NCBI GenBank assembly: GCA_029964075.1
Contig: CM057142.1
Location: 37,946,392-38,010,391 of the forward strand
Direction of reading: 5' to 3'
Source of the DNA: Patiria pectinifera
Lineage: Eukaryota; Echinodermata; Asteroidea; Valvatida; Asterinidae
Length of the DNA stretch: 64,000 bases
Shown: piece by piece, positions 15,201 to 30,200 of the stretch
Position numbering within the stretch: position 1 is the stretch's first letter
Layout of the letters: the number at the start of each line of letters is the position of its first letter
Program-made: the position numbers and the translations under genes
The notes under the pieces: generated by a model
The model's input: the letters and a program-made list of their open reading frames with translations, nothing else
Databases searched by the model: none
Told to the model about the DNA's origin: nothing

Positions 15201-18200
15201 AATCTGCTCAATGCTATAGACATTTTATTCAACGAGTGATTGCAAATCTCACATACTGACAAACCTTCTTTCCTTTGGGGGGGGGGTTCTAATCCACTTT
15301 TTTCAAAGTACTTAAAAGTACCTGGTGTGATTTGTGATGACAATAACAGATTCAATTCAATACAATTCACTGCAACATTTATTTCTGTTCAACCATAAGC
15401 TTGAATTGAAATCAAGAGGCATGTACACTGAGAGAAATCAAAGAAATATACTAATATAGAGAAAAAAAAAATAAACCAAAACGGGAAAATTAATTAATAG
15501 CAATATTCGGCAAAAATAAGGTCGAAACGAAGATCCTCACCTTTATTGACATCTGAGGTGTTCTTGACATCTGAGGTGCTCTGTATCCAAATCCTCTCTG
15601 ACGGATTGGCACTTTAGTCCTCGGCTTTGTAGGGAATTAAAAACAGAAACAAAATGTGAATGAAACACTAGATTCAGACATGTTCTCCCAAAAGACCTTG
15701 AGCAACTTCCTTCAAGCATTTGTGTGATAAGACTGGTGATAAAAACATTGACAGACACACAAGTCTTGAAGGTTTGTACTATGAATTTTGGACATCACAG
15801 CGACAAAGGTGTGTTTTTTCTATGGTGGGCGAGGACACAAGGGTTTCTTTTTCGGTCCCAAGTCTCAATAAACTACTAAAACACAAGAAGACTTCATCTA
15901 TTAATTCTTTAGGTTTGTACTGTGAATTTTGGACATCACAGCGACAAAGGTGTGTTTTTTTATGGTGGGCGAGGACACAAGGGTTTCTTTTTCGGTCCCA
16001 AGTCTCAATAAACTACTAAAACACAAGAAGACTTCATCTATTAATTCTTATGTATCGATTATCCTCAGTTCAGAACCATTTAAAGTTGTCAATTGTTGTG
16101 AACCTGTAATGCACCTGCACTAGCAAGCATGAGGATGAGGATATGAGTCTCACCTAAACAGCTTGTGTAGTTTTGGACACAAGCTCTTGAACAGCCGTGA
16201 GTTACACAGTACTTATAAACTTTTTTTCCTGGGCAGGGCAAAGCATTTATTGGTATGCAGTGGCGTATTTAAGTGGGGAGACATGCTTCCTCCCCCTAGA
16301 AGAGTTGAAAAAGAAATTACAAATAGATGCATCACAGCTTTGTTTACTTGGCACTTGCAAATATTTTTGGGGCTGGACCCGTCAGCAAAATCCTGCAAAA
16401 GCCAGGAAGCATTCCTCCAGTTTCTTCCTACACACTGCCTCGCTAAGGAACTCCTTACCTGTGTCTTGTTTTCCAGTTGATTTTCAACTGTCCCAGTTCA
16501 AGCATAACGTCAATACTTATCTTTCTACATAAAGTATTTTTTTCTTTCTCTCAGATTTTCTTTTCTATCCCTTCTTTGTGTAGCCCTCGCCTTGAGTGGC
16601 CCTTAAATAGGACATTGTGATGGGCAACTCTCATAAAAAGCTACAGCAAAACGTACATCTCCCTTATAGGGGGAAGATGCTCACAAAAACAACCACCCCA
16701 AAATCAAAGTCTCAAATACTTGCTACCTACTTGAAAATTAGCAATGATGCATCGGAGTAGTGGAGTTTGACCGTGTTTATCAACCGTTTTGGCCGCCTCC
16801 TCTAAGGATATAACCTTCTTCTTCTTGGCTGGCTCCTCAGAGTCATCTTCCTCCTCCATCGGTTCTTCTGGTTGTTTGTCAAACTGTTAGACCAGATAAC
16901 GAGACTTAAATAAAGCCTTGCAAAATGAAATCGCCACGATTGTTTTTTTTCCCAAAAGTTGTAATCTGGTACAAACAAAAGGGCACGCGTGGTCTAGCGG
17001 TGGAGCACAGGATTCATGATCGTGAGGTTGTGGATTTGAGCCCCGCCGTGGCCATGCGTGTTGTGCCCTTGAGTAAGGCGGTTTGCCTCAATTACTCCTC
17101 TCAACCCAGGTGTTAAATGGGTACTGGCATTATTCAATGCTGGGAAGGTAACAGACTCGCTGTGGAGGAGGTGTGGCAATCCCCCCACAGCAGCATATGA
17201 GTCTGGCCCAATCGCTAAAGAGAGATGGGCACTCTGTTCCTGTTAACACAGGTTTGTCCCCTTTACCTTTTTTTCTTTTATAAACAGAAGTCTGCCACAA
17301 TTCAATTCACAAGTTATATCACAGGTATGTTTTGAAGTAGGACACTATTAATGACAAAGGAATGCATTCTCATGTGGATGGACAGGGTACATACTGTCTG
17401 AAATATTGACACAGCACTCTCACAACCTGTTCTTTTTGAACCGACACTTCTACACAGAGGAGATTTCTTTTCACACGGTGTCGCCCGGGAACCACATTGT
17501 TATAATAAGGAATGCCTCTGTCACAGTTGATATGAACAGCCTGTGAACTTAACGTATGACTTGTGAGTGACTGAGGAAGACTTATGTGCATGATAACATA
17601 CATTATATCTTCACTGAACGCAGAACAGAACAAATGCTAGTCTTGGTTCCAAGACATCTATTGCGGTGTAGTGTTTCAGCATGCCGGGTTAGTGGACTAC
17701 CCAGCGATCCACCGAAGTGGGCGCCCTTTACACACACGCCAACACAAGCAGCAGAGGAAGCCTGGGGAATCTCGTGCCATGTCAGTATGTTACCCGACTA
17801 ACAGTTTTCCAACCATTGTTTTTGTTTCCACCAGTGCACATGCACTATTATTCCTGTTAAATTATGCATATTAGGTCACGCCCTACTCCAGTGCGAGATT
17901 CCAAAGACGTTCCTTGAGCGCAGTTTGTCTAGCGAGTCAGGTTCGTAGATGGGAACAGAACGCCCTCTATCAGGAAAATATGCGGCAATCATGCTGCTGC
18001 GCGGTACAAAGGCTGTACAGTCTATCGTGAATTACCCCACTAAAAACATCTCGCACCAAGACTAAACCAATGCTGAATCAACGGACTGCAATCCACAATG
18101 CTTACCGTTTTGGCGATGGTTGGGAGTAGCACACCCAGGTCGTTGTGGGTGCAGCGGCTGGCCATGATGTGCAGTGCATTGTCTCCATCCTCAGCTACAT

Positions 18201-21200
18201 CCAGGGATAAGCTGCAACCTTTGTCCAAGAATAATTGCACCAGCTCCATGCAGAAATTATCCTGCAAAATAAATCAATAAATTTAATACAAAAACACACA
18301 GATATAAAAAATGTTGAGCTCCATCTCCCCCCCCAAAAAAAGGAAAAAAAACAATTGTAACTTCTTTTGAGATGGTGGTGTTCAACATGAAAAGAATATG
18401 CCTTTCTAGCACCTTTACAAGCATTGCTTATGACACACATTGAGAAACTCTTATCACCCTTGAAACCCCCCACCCCCCCCAAAAGTCTCCGGTTTCTGGT
18501 CTGTGCGCGCATCGCCGTAGCCATGTATAAGCTTTATGTGACCTCTCTGGGCTCCCATATATTTTGCACTAAGTTTAGTCGGGCACCAATTGCAGATGGT
18601 GTTGTAATTATGTACCTGTGCATCTGGAAACCAGACTGAGGAACAATGGTTGCGTATCTTGAACCTGTAAATGCTTTTGAATTAGTGCAATATGTAAGGA
18701 AGCAGACTAATGACCAGCCTGGCAGCATATGCACGATGTCGCTGTATGGTCTGAGGTTACCGTTTTCTCTAAAAAAAACTTTCCCTTCTTGATCACCATC
18801 AAATTTTCTTGAATTTCCCTGTTTTGTGGTGTTTTTCCAAATTCCCTTAGTTTTAATTCCCATAGTTTTCCCTGACTGGTAAAATGAAAACTTATTTTCA
18901 AACTTTCCCTTATTTATCTATTATAGTTAAATATTAACCCACATTTTAATCATTTTGTAACGTTTGTGTGGAAAATAAAGTAAAGTAACATAAAGTAAAT
19001 TTCCAGAATGGCTGGGAATAATGGAAAAAGGTCATGTCCCACATCACTGGGCAAGTATCAAGGGAAGGCATTCTCAGCTATCATGTGCCCCCTGACATGT
19101 CAAAACCCCCATGTCAGACATCCAGGCTATTCAATAATTGCTCAAGTGTACCTGCTGCAGAGCCAGGTTAATGGGTGTCTTGCCCTCCTTGTCCTTGACC
19201 GTGGCATCACAGCCTTTCTCCATCAGTAGCTTGGCTACGTCCAGTATAGCATTCTTCTGAGCTTCTTTCTCCGCTTCCTACAAAGACAAATGTACACAAG
19301 AGAGTGCTACAAAAGTTTTCCTAGTGCTCATCAACAAATCCAAATTTTTCTGTTACTAAATTTTATCAACTTACTTGTTTATATCCCAACCCCCACAAAC
19401 CTCCATTTTTCATTTGTTGGACATATCCAAACCTCTGGGGGCGAAAAGGAGGATTTTTGACTTTTTGATAACCCTTCACTGTTTGAGGTACAAAGGTGTC
19501 GCTGGTTTCCTACATAGTGAACAATTTAGACGAGTCGCAAAGCTTCTTCGAAAAAAAGCTGGAGACTAAGGGCTTAAGAGCATTTACTTTGTGAAGATTT
19601 GTGAAACCCTGAGAATTAAGGTATGGGATTTTTTGAGAAATACGAATATCATATTCAAGATATATAAATACTTCTGCCTTGAGAAATCATGAGGAAATAC
19701 CAACCACCAAATGCATTGCCTTGCCTTTACTTTTGGATGTGTTTGAGGTTGCATAAGAGAAGATACCAACGTTGTTAATGCTAAACATTTTATTTTGGCC
19801 ATCACTGATGAAGATTTGTAAGTTTTTTTGTGTCCACATTCTGAGAGATACTTACATCACCTCGATCAGGCATCCCACCGGCAGCCAAGTAGTGAAGCTG
19901 TTGCAGGAAAAAACACAAAACAAAACAAATCTATCAATCATGCTTGAAATATGTACTAAGCTATAATGGGCTCTTATATGGTGACAAATCAAAGCCATTG
20001 CTGCCGCTCATGCAATACCTACGCTAAAATGCAACGGCTGGTGCTCTTCAGATAAAGGTGGTTGTTGTAGTCAACCCAATCATAAGACAAATTACGAGTC
20101 AGGTCACAAGTAGCATGGGGTGAACAACAACAACAAAATGTCTGTGACATAGTTCATTTGAAGAGTTATCAACTTGACTAGAAACTGGGGGAACTTGAGA
20201 TGGACTTGTGATGAGATTGTGATGGACTTGTTGGGTTTATGATCGACTTGTGATGGGTTTATGATGGACTTGAGATGGGTTTGTGATGGACTTGTGATGG
20301 GTCTGTGATGGACTTGTGGTGGGTTTGTGATGGACTTGTGATGGGTCTGTGATGGACTTGTGGTGGGTTTGTGATGGACTTGTGGTGGGTTTGTGATGGA
20401 CTTGTGATGGGTTTATGATCGACTTGTGATGGGTTTGTGATGGACTTGTGATGGACTTGTGATGGACTTGTGGTGGGTTTGTGATGGACTTGTGATGGGT
20501 CTGTGATGGACTTGTGATGGGTTTGTGATGGACTTGTGGTGGGTTTGTGATGGACTTGTGATGGGTCTGTGATGGACTTGTGATGGGTTTGTGATGGGCT
20601 TGTGATGGATTTGTCATTACTTACAAGGAACGTAGTCCAATTTCATGGAGATACTAAGCAGAAAATATTGCTTAGCCGAGACCCAGAGACAAGCAGTAGA
20701 CATATGGGCCAAATTTCATAGCGCTGCTTAACAGTTAGCAGAAAAGTTGTGCTTACTACAGCAGAAAACTATGCTGCTGCTGCTTAAGCACTACTTTATG
20801 GCATGGATGTCCTCACAGTTGCGCGCGCATGGAGATGTCTATTGTTACGTCACTGATTTATGCATTTTTATCCAAAGGGTTTAAGCGTGCTTTTGCTGCG
20901 CTTACTGCTTACTGTCTCCATGAAAAAGACGGAGGCTCTGCTAGCAAAAAATCAGCTGTTAAGCAGCGCCATGAAATTGGGCCCTGATGGCATTTTGCTT
21001 GGTCACCATGAAATGAACCCCTGACTGTAATTCATGCTCCTTTTTGAGTCATGTTTTGAATTGCGCTCGAAATCAGCATCCGGGACACGTTCTCATTCAG
21101 CCAATTGCAGCTACACAATGTTACATGCTAAACTGACGAATTATAGCAACCGCTCACGTGTGCCTTCTTTAAACGTTTGTGTTCACGGCTTCGCCAAATT

Positions 21201-24200
21201 AAAAACAAACTACTAACACAAATTTCCAAAAATGTGTCTTTAGACGCATCTTCGGAAATGACCTTCTTTTGTTGTTTTCTTCAAATGACAGCATGCCAGA
21301 AAGAATAATTTCACAAGGAGTTTAGTGCCATTTACTATCTTTAAACCAAGTATGCTTTTATATCATAATTTCATCAGTTACTTTTTGGAAAGCTCCAAAT
21401 GATATACTCTACCTCTAAAGTGCCTGGATAGTAAAGGTTCTACTCACAGCATTCCTGTCGTCGATATCCACCAGTGTGAGGTCAGCTTTCTTCTTAATCA
21501 GGTACTTCATCTGTTCTACCATGTACTTGGTCATTGGGCTGGCAGCGGTCAGCATGACTAGAGTAGCTCCGCTGTCGTCCCTGAAGTTGAGACTGACCCC
21601 TGGCTGTTCCAGTAAGAGATCAGCACAGCCGGTGTGTCCCTTCATCAAGGCCACACCTAAAGGCGGGGTCTGGACAAAAAAACAAACAAAAATGCTGATA
21701 ATTCAATGCTGATAAACATTAACAAGGCGTATTGACATTTTTATCAATAATGCTAAGAAAGTTAATTTCATACATTAGTTTAGTGGGAGGAAGGGGTTAT
21801 CGTGCACCCTCGGGAATGAACGTCTAATCGACGTCTCTAGGTCAGAAAAAATGAGAAGAAAACTATTTGCTGTGTTAAATAATTTTAAAAATGTCCCACG
21901 TATTGTTTTTATGCAAATTAGTGCCGCCATTACCGAAAAATCTGTTGTTCACTTTGTCTCAGCCAATATTGCAGATATGTTGTATCGCTCACTTAATGGT
22001 GAGTTAAGTTTGTCAAGATAAGGGAAAGGAGAAGCAATGGACCTTGTTACTTTTCTATCCAACTTCACTTCATTTACATGTATACACCCAACTATAGCTA
22101 CAGCTAGGAAATAGGCAGGAATACAACAAAAGAATGCCAACAAAAGCAGATCAGACCAAGAAAATAGACTACTCGTATCATTTAACATGTGTGCCCGGCA
22201 AGGATCGTCACATTGATGGTAGTTTTTACAAGAATGAGTTTGGTTTCAAACTTGTCAAACATTGGCTTCGGACTTTAATGTTCAACACCTAAGGTATGTT
22301 GCATAGAAATTCCGAGCTATCAAAATCATTTGCAAAGGAGAAAATAGCACTGGAATTCAAGAACAAACTGAAATCGCTATTTGTAGGTTTTCAGATGGAG
22401 CGACAACACAGCTTCACTTCTTACAAAAAAGGCGTGTTTATGTCAAGAGATCCCGACTAAACTCCAACTTACCTTCCAGTCATTGAGGATGTTGGGGTCC
22501 CCGCCAGCTTTGAGCAGCAGTTTGAGGCAATGCCACCAGCCATAAGCAGCAGCATAGTGAACGGCAGTGTTTCCTGAGGAGTCCTTGTCGTCAGGGTCAG
22601 CTCCTTTCCTTAGGAGTAGAGTAGCTACTGGATAGTGGCCGTTCATGCAGGCGAGCATCAGGGCGGTACGCTTGATCTTATCTGCCAAGTACAAAAACGA
22701 ACATGATCAACAATTTACATAGTTCACTTAAAACTATAAAAGGGTTCCTTAAGGGTTCCTTTTATGTTGCCGTGCAGGTAATAATGCAATTTGTCTGAAT
22801 CAAGGTTAATATTTACTAAAAGTAATGAGGGCTGAATTTGAAATCTTATAAAGAACCTCTGGGTGCGATTTTCATTCATTTTAATAATTTTGTGGGCCAT
22901 CTCAAGGGTATTTCTGGGCCTGTTGAAATTTTATGCTTGTTCCTTAAGGGAAAATACATTTGCAAACCTCACAAAACGAAATGATCAAATTATCACACAA
23001 TACCATACTGTATTGTTAGGGAATGAAAGTTTAAAGCATCCTGTAAAATCGTGGCTCCTGGTGTGCTGTCATTTTCAAGAAAAACAGGATTATTCCAATG
23101 CTGGTTGGTGGACCAGCGTTGGAGAAAAGCGGCTTTTTTTCAAAAACTGCTCCTACTTTGTCATAATTAGTTATTCCGCGTTTTCTTTGCAGTTCATTAC
23201 ACGCCTGTGAAGGGGTGCAAGCCTGCTAGACTGATTCTCTGACCTTACAATTCCCCAAAGTCTATAAATTGCTCCGTTTCATCTTAAGTGGGGTCGGGGA
23301 ACCAGACTACAAGAACATGATTGGTTTTCTTGGTTTTTCCAGCATCTACAAACCCAAATCGTGAAACAAGTCATTTTAACAATATTTGCTATAACATACT
23401 AATCCTCCAAATCTATTTATTTCTGAAAAAGTACCCCCCCCCCCTTTCATGGTCAGACAGGAAGAGATAAGGGAGGCCACTGTGAGAGACATTCAAAGGC
23501 ACTGCCTACGATGCCCGACGCTCACGTGAAGACGCTATGGCTTTGTGCACATTCAGAATAAAACTAGTTGTGCGTACTCTGCACTATACATACGCAAACC
23601 AGAATTACGTGTTCTACATAACCCCCCGAGGACAGACACACAAAGGGAGAACAGATGCTTTCAGTCTGCGGGAGTTGTGTATTTTGTTGGAAACGGTCCT
23701 CTGTAGTAAGTTTGTGTGCTTATTCTATGGGAGAGTGTTAAATTACAAGGACAAAGGGAAACACAAAGCACTGTCCTCGAGAGCGTAGTAAAACACGACA
23801 TGTAGTAAAACACGTAGTAAAACAGGATGTGTGTCCTGTCCACTGGGCTCTCGAAAGTGGTAAAAAGCGAACTCTCTTGTTCGTGCAAGGAGCCAATACT
23901 AAAGAGATTTGGAGGGTGTAGGAGAGTAGGGCACAGAAGGGAACGAGAGACAGCAATTTGAATAAAATACCCTTTTTGGCAATGATTGCCTTGACGTCGA
24001 TCAGAGCTTTGGCGACTTGGAAGTGGCCAGACTGGGCAGCAACCATGAGCGGGGTGAGCCTATTGGTTGAGGCCGACGTCACGGCCTCGATGTCAGCACC
24101 GTGCTTGATCAAGCTCTTCACGCACTCCTACAATGAATGCAAAAACAAAACAGAATGTTACTGATGCTTGGGCTCTACCACAGTCCACTAGAAATGATTC

Positions 24201-27200
24201 AAAATCACAATAAAAAATGTGATTTCTTTCATATAGCAACAGATAAAAACATTGAATCCCAACATTCACCCTCCTATGCAAACATACATTCTGTGCCAAG
24301 TAGTCCTTTCAGTCAAAATCAATCAAGTGACTGTTTTCAACAACAGCCTACATAAAGAAAGATTGACTGGCCGGGACTGTTTATGTAACTCGATACAGCT
24401 TTGCTTTGGCTGTGGGTAATTGATAAAGCCAGCTGTGCCCACAACTTGCCTGCTTTGTCTATTCATGGTCTGTTGACCCAGTTTGACCAGTCACAGTGCT
24501 TGCTTGACATATGATCCAACTGCTGGTTACTAGCCCGTATTAAAAGTATAGCAGGGGACTTGGGTGGAAGTTTTGACTGTCTGTGACTGTTTTAACAGCA
24601 GGAGGGTTAAAGTTTTGGAATGTGCTGAAACCCAATTCTTCTTTAACCCTTTCTGCTAGGATCAATCATCAATCCTGCAAAATCCTCCAACTTCCACCTA
24701 TGACCTCCTGCACCACAGTCTATAATTGCTATGGTCCTACATTTCTTTTGTAAGGACAGCTGTACGTACCACATGTCCAGCTTTGGTTGCATAATGGATG
24801 GCATACTCTGCAGTGGCCGATTTCCTCTTCACTCCACACAGTTCATCAGTGTTGCCTGCAAGTTGAAATGCTGCATGCTATAGAATTTTTTTTGTTGTTC
24901 CTTTTGGTAGATCTTTACCAGCTTGTTTTTAAGTATTATTATTATTTTTTTTTAATATATTTTCTATTTTTTTTTTACTCATGATGCTTATTTTTTTAGA
25001 GTAACTTGTAATGAAATGTACATTTTCACATTGGGATTTGCCACTCACCAATGTTAATTCGGACGATTCGCAATGCAGCGCGCCACCAAGAATTTGCTGT
25101 GGAGAGTCCGTTTTTCAAGTTTACAGTCGACAAAACATGGTCCATTTGAACGGGTGTCAGTAGACAACTTGAGCTAATTTGTTATAGATTGGGGCATAGC
25201 ATTCTGCCGCCTTACAAAAAAATATCATATGTATAAAAAGAAAAGAAAAGGGCAAACAGATACTCGAATCATACGCTTAGGAAAGTACTGACCGGAAAAA
25301 CTAACAATTTCAAATGTCCCGCGCTGCGAATTTGTCCACCATTTCCCACAATGCACTGGGAAAAGTGAACTCTCCGTGGCAAACTCTTGGTGGCGCACTG
25401 CACTGTGAAACGCCTGAATTTTATAGACACTGTATACTGTGTGATATCAAAAAGCTTGCAAGAAATAATAAAAAGTTCAGTGATTGTGGTACCCACTACT
25501 ATATCAGACTCAAACCAGCCCCCGACCCATTGTATCACCCTCAAAAACCACTATTAATATTTGAGTGCTCATGTTTGTAATGACTTGAAAGTTCAATGAA
25601 AATGCTGTATCTGTTTCAGCACAATGAAGTTGAATCTTCAGTCAAAAAGGACTCGTGAGTCTTAGGCACTTACCAGACTCAATCTTCTTGAGTAGAACTT
25701 CGATGTTTTGTTGGCGTCCATACAGAGCTGCTACCATGAGTGGAGTCATAGCTTTGTTGTCGGTCTCATCAGGATTCATCCCTCTATGAACAACACAAAT
25801 CCACACAATATTAGCAGCAGAATTTAAAAGATACTTCCACTCTTATTTATATTTTTTTAAAAGATTCTTCAAACACGTAAAAATGCTTCGGAAAAAAAAA
25901 ATTTAAAACACAAAATGAGAGAAAACAATGAAGAAATGTTCAGTTTTTGAGGTGGAAAAAAATCACGAGCAATATCCCACAGGAAGACCACGCCCACTTG
26001 TCAGGCAAGGAGAGATTCGAACCCAGGCCACTGAGGCTGAAGACTGCTGTCTCACCTACTCAGGAGTAGTTCAAGGGGTCCACTTCCCTCACAAGCTGCA
26101 GCGTAGTGGATAGGCTTGCGTCCTTTGCTGTCAGCGATGGCATACTCTGGGCAGACAGAGAGCAGCTTGGCAAGGATCTTAGGGTTAGGGTTGATGGCTG
26201 CACAGTGCAATGGGGTGACCTGAACAAAGAAGGGGGAACAACATGGTTCTTGTCAACCCTAGCTTCCAGTGCGTACAGCTGTAGATGGCAAGCTGCACAA
26301 AAAGTAAACACCGCCCAAAAAAAAAGAAGTCTACACTCACAGGAGGGCTTGTAATTTTGAATCTGATCTTCTTATGATGACGTCGTTTATGTAGACCTTT
26401 GGGGATTTTGTTAGCTACATTTTGATACTCTGTTTGCTACCAAAGACTGTGAATTGTCCAAGATTGACACTGGTTTACAAAAAAAATCATGCAGTTTGAA
26501 AAGTTTCAAATTTAAAGATCACGTGAGAAGAAACTGCGAAGAGAAACCACCCACACATGTCCATATTTGGCCCCTATTGACTGCACGGTACCCGAACAAA
26601 GCGCAGGTAATTCAATCCGTGTGCTTCCTTGCAGTCAAGCACTGTGTGATCGGTATTCCCTGACGTTCGTTTCGGGCAGTGTGACATTGTCACACAGCAA
26701 TTTCCACCTGTGTACTCTTAAAATTTGCAACTTTTTAAACTGCATCATTTTTTATAAAACGTTGTCATGTTGGACGATTTACAGTCTTTGGTAGCAAACG
26801 GGGCCTCAAAATGTAGCTGACAACATTTCCCAAAGGTCTATATGAATGACGTTATAAGACGATCAGATTGAAAACTTTGACCCCTCCAATTAGTGTGGGC
26901 TTTCTTTTTTTGTGGTGTTTACATACATGCAGGGCTGGGTAACTACTACTTTTGCTTCAGTCCAATTTGTTTATCAGGCAACTTTTAGGTTACCCCTCAT
27001 GGTTCATTTGATGATTTTGTATTTTCAAATGACGCAAAATTACAAAAATGCTACTATCCTTACAAAATAGATGCAATCAGCCTGCTTTAATTTGAATGAA
27101 AGCAAAACAGCCAGTGGGCCTTACCCTGTCATTATCGTAGGGCTTCTTCTTGACAGAGACTGCTCTGAATGGTGACAGGTCCTCCGGCTTATCTAAGAGA

Positions 27201-30200
27201 AGCACCTGTCAGCGCAAAACCAATCAATTAGAAGAAACAAAGAAAATAAGGTGTCTAACCTGAATATTGTTTATAATGGTTACGTCATGTACTATTAAAA
27301 TTCACTGCAACCATATGCCTGATGCTCACGCCAAGACGCAACGGGTTACTTTGTGCATACTCAGAAAGAAATAGGTCGTGCATACTTCGTACTAATCACA
27401 CGCACGCGGTGTGTCCCTCCCACTAAGGCTTTCAAAAGTGGTTGTACTGTCTACTGTTCGTGCACAGAGTCGACACCGACGATACATTTTCTTTGAAATG
27501 TTGGTGTATATCAATAGACTTAAATAAACCATATAAAAATGCATGATTATGAAACAGAAAACACATTGATAAAAATTTGATTTGTAGAATTTCTGGAGTT
27601 AGAACTGACCTGTTCGTGGAGTTTGTTGCAGTTGAGCCCCCCAGACTGGTTGAACTTCTCAATCAGGCAACCGGCTAGCTTACGATGGCCTGCTGTGATT
27701 GCTTTGACGATGTTCGTTTGTACATGAGACTAGGGATCCAAATGACAAAACAATAGCAGGAAATGTATTACAAGCAGGTTTTGTAAAAAAAAAAACACAC
27801 ACATACCTTTCATCTCTGATGAATCCATAACACCACCCAGTGTCGGGATGGTTTGAGGCAGTACAGGGGTACAGGGACGTATCACGCAGGGCAGGGTGGG
27901 GTGGTACAAGATCTCATGGGTTTTTAATCCCAAAGGTGTTGTCCTAAAAAGGTGGCCTCCCACAAACCTAACTCAAGACCCATTACATGTATCTCTCAAG
28001 AAAAAAAACAGGGGGCAGTTGAAAACATTTGTGTTGCAGTGGCCAGATGAGGAGGGGTAAAGGCTGCTCCTTTACATGTGTCTGCCTTTGCCTTGCCAGC
28101 AACAATGTATTGATACTCCAGGATACATTATGTAGACATGTTTGGCTAAGGGACCGTGACCATTCAGCCCCGGTATCAAAAGGGCCCCACGGTAAGCTCG
28201 TCCCCTCCCAAGAAGTCCTTTCGCTCCGTCCCAGCTACCGGCCCAGGAGCTGATCCGGTTGCTAATCAGGAACTCCTCTATCCTGGGGTCTATTGTTTGC
28301 AAGTATTGACACATGTAATATATCCCAGAAGAAGCCTGCTTGTGGTTCTCATCTCTCAGCGCAAAACAATAGAACACTTTCATCGGCACAGATCAAAACC
28401 CCTGCCATGCCGATTCGCGCACAATGGGACCGTAAATTAAAAAGGCGTTTGGAAGGATTTTATCTTTAATCCGGTAAGTCTGCTATTGTTCTGCTCTGGA
28501 CATTCTCTGAAGGGCAATAAATTGATGCACCTGACTGACTTCAAAACTTCTGGTCAGACAGGACCATGTACCGGACGTGACTGGCTCTGGACCGGACGAG
28601 GTACCGGGGGACCCTTTTCATACCAGGGCTGAATGGTCACGGTCCCTAAAGTAACGTGAATTACACTTGTTGGAGTGTAACATCTTCGCTTCACCCATGC
28701 GTCATATTCCTAGGTACTTAAATCTGATACACTCATCACTTGACCCTTTGGTGCGTTGATTGTTTGGATTAGATGCACAGAGTTTTTGCGGCGCTTGCTA
28801 GCGACCGCCATGTGCATTAAAGGAATTAACAAGGCTTTAGCCTGAAGGTTTCTGGGTATCATTTGGACACCTTGTCGGCTCTTCTGATATGAACCCCTCA
28901 TTTTGTTATCTTTTTATTTTTATTTTATTACACTTCTCCACTGGTTGATATAAAAAAATATTACAAGATATACAGGAAAAAAAGAGTTTATGCCAGAATA
29001 AGTACGGATTAAGCCAGTGAGTGGCAAGATGGAACAGGTGACTAGCACCTCTACAGAGCCATCCTACCACAGGAAAACCAGATCCTATAACTTAATTTTT
29101 GTTATCTTTTCTATTAAAAAAAATCAAAACAAAAAAAAACAGAGGGAGCAGGCCGTATGATAGGTAGAACAAAAAGCCAAAAGGAAGAATTTAACAAAGG
29201 GGGTGGGGGCAGTAAGCGATACTAGAACTGAAAAGAGTTAATTTCAAGTGGAAGACTGGCAAGACAAAAACAAAAAAAATAGGGTTAATTAGCGATTCCG
29301 AAGCCACCCTCCCCTGCTGCCTAGGGGGCACATAAGATTTCTGAATACCAACTTGTTTGGTCTATTGTCCCTATTGTAATACTCTGTGTAGATGGTACCT
29401 AGTACCCCAAACCATGTGTGTGTACACACAAACAGCTTCTCCGCTTCATATTATAACACTGATGAAGCTCACAATTTCAACAACTTGGACACCCTGTTTT
29501 ACAATTCAAGGCAAAGGCTGACTTAGGTACGTCCACAAACCTTTCCACGAGAGTCTGCAAGCATGATCATGTTGATGGTTTTTTCGGAGACGCCTGAAGA
29601 AAGTGCTTCTTCCAGGTAGGTTCGGTCGCGCATGTTTCTGGACAAATCCTAAAGCCAACAAGAACAATTCATAATAAGGCAAGAGTATTAACGCTCGTCC
29701 CATTAAATTCCCTTTAAATTCTGAAAATTCCTGTAAATTCCGATGAAAATTGATGGCATCTTTTTGAATGTATTTCCGTAAACAAACTGCTCACAATAAA
29801 AAAAACAATGCCCGGCCACACAGATTTGAGAGCAGAGCCGGCTCGGCTCAAACTAGGTCAGAGAAGATATAATATATATTATGTTATGGCCCATGGCGCC
29901 ATCAACATCATGTTTATTCATATAGCGACGCACTTAACAAGGCCGCTGCCAGCTGCCTCCTCGTCATTCTGTAATTTGTATGGGGGGCTGTCATTGCTTC
30001 ACGTAGCGAAAGAGTTAAGGCAGCAATTGTAAGGCCAAACATGATGTGAAGTAAATGTCCACGAAAAAAGTTTGGCAGTGGAACACGATTTTGCTGTTTA
30101 TAACATGCTCCAGCAAAATCAGACCAAACTGGGGGGGGGGGGGTTCAGATGTGTCATTGGAAACTTTGCAATATGTAGTTCACTTCAACACTTTCCTCTA

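Noticed and set aside
20237-20617. 126-codon minus-strand open frame of His/Ser/Pro-rich 11-residue repeats
   Set aside because: It is the by-product of an 11-bp minisatellite without stops; no start context, splice sites or homology.
27194-27206. Alternative acceptor for exon 10 (CTGACAG|GTG)
   Set aside because: It places a stop codon in frame; the CTTAG acceptor 13 nt downstream keeps the frame open.
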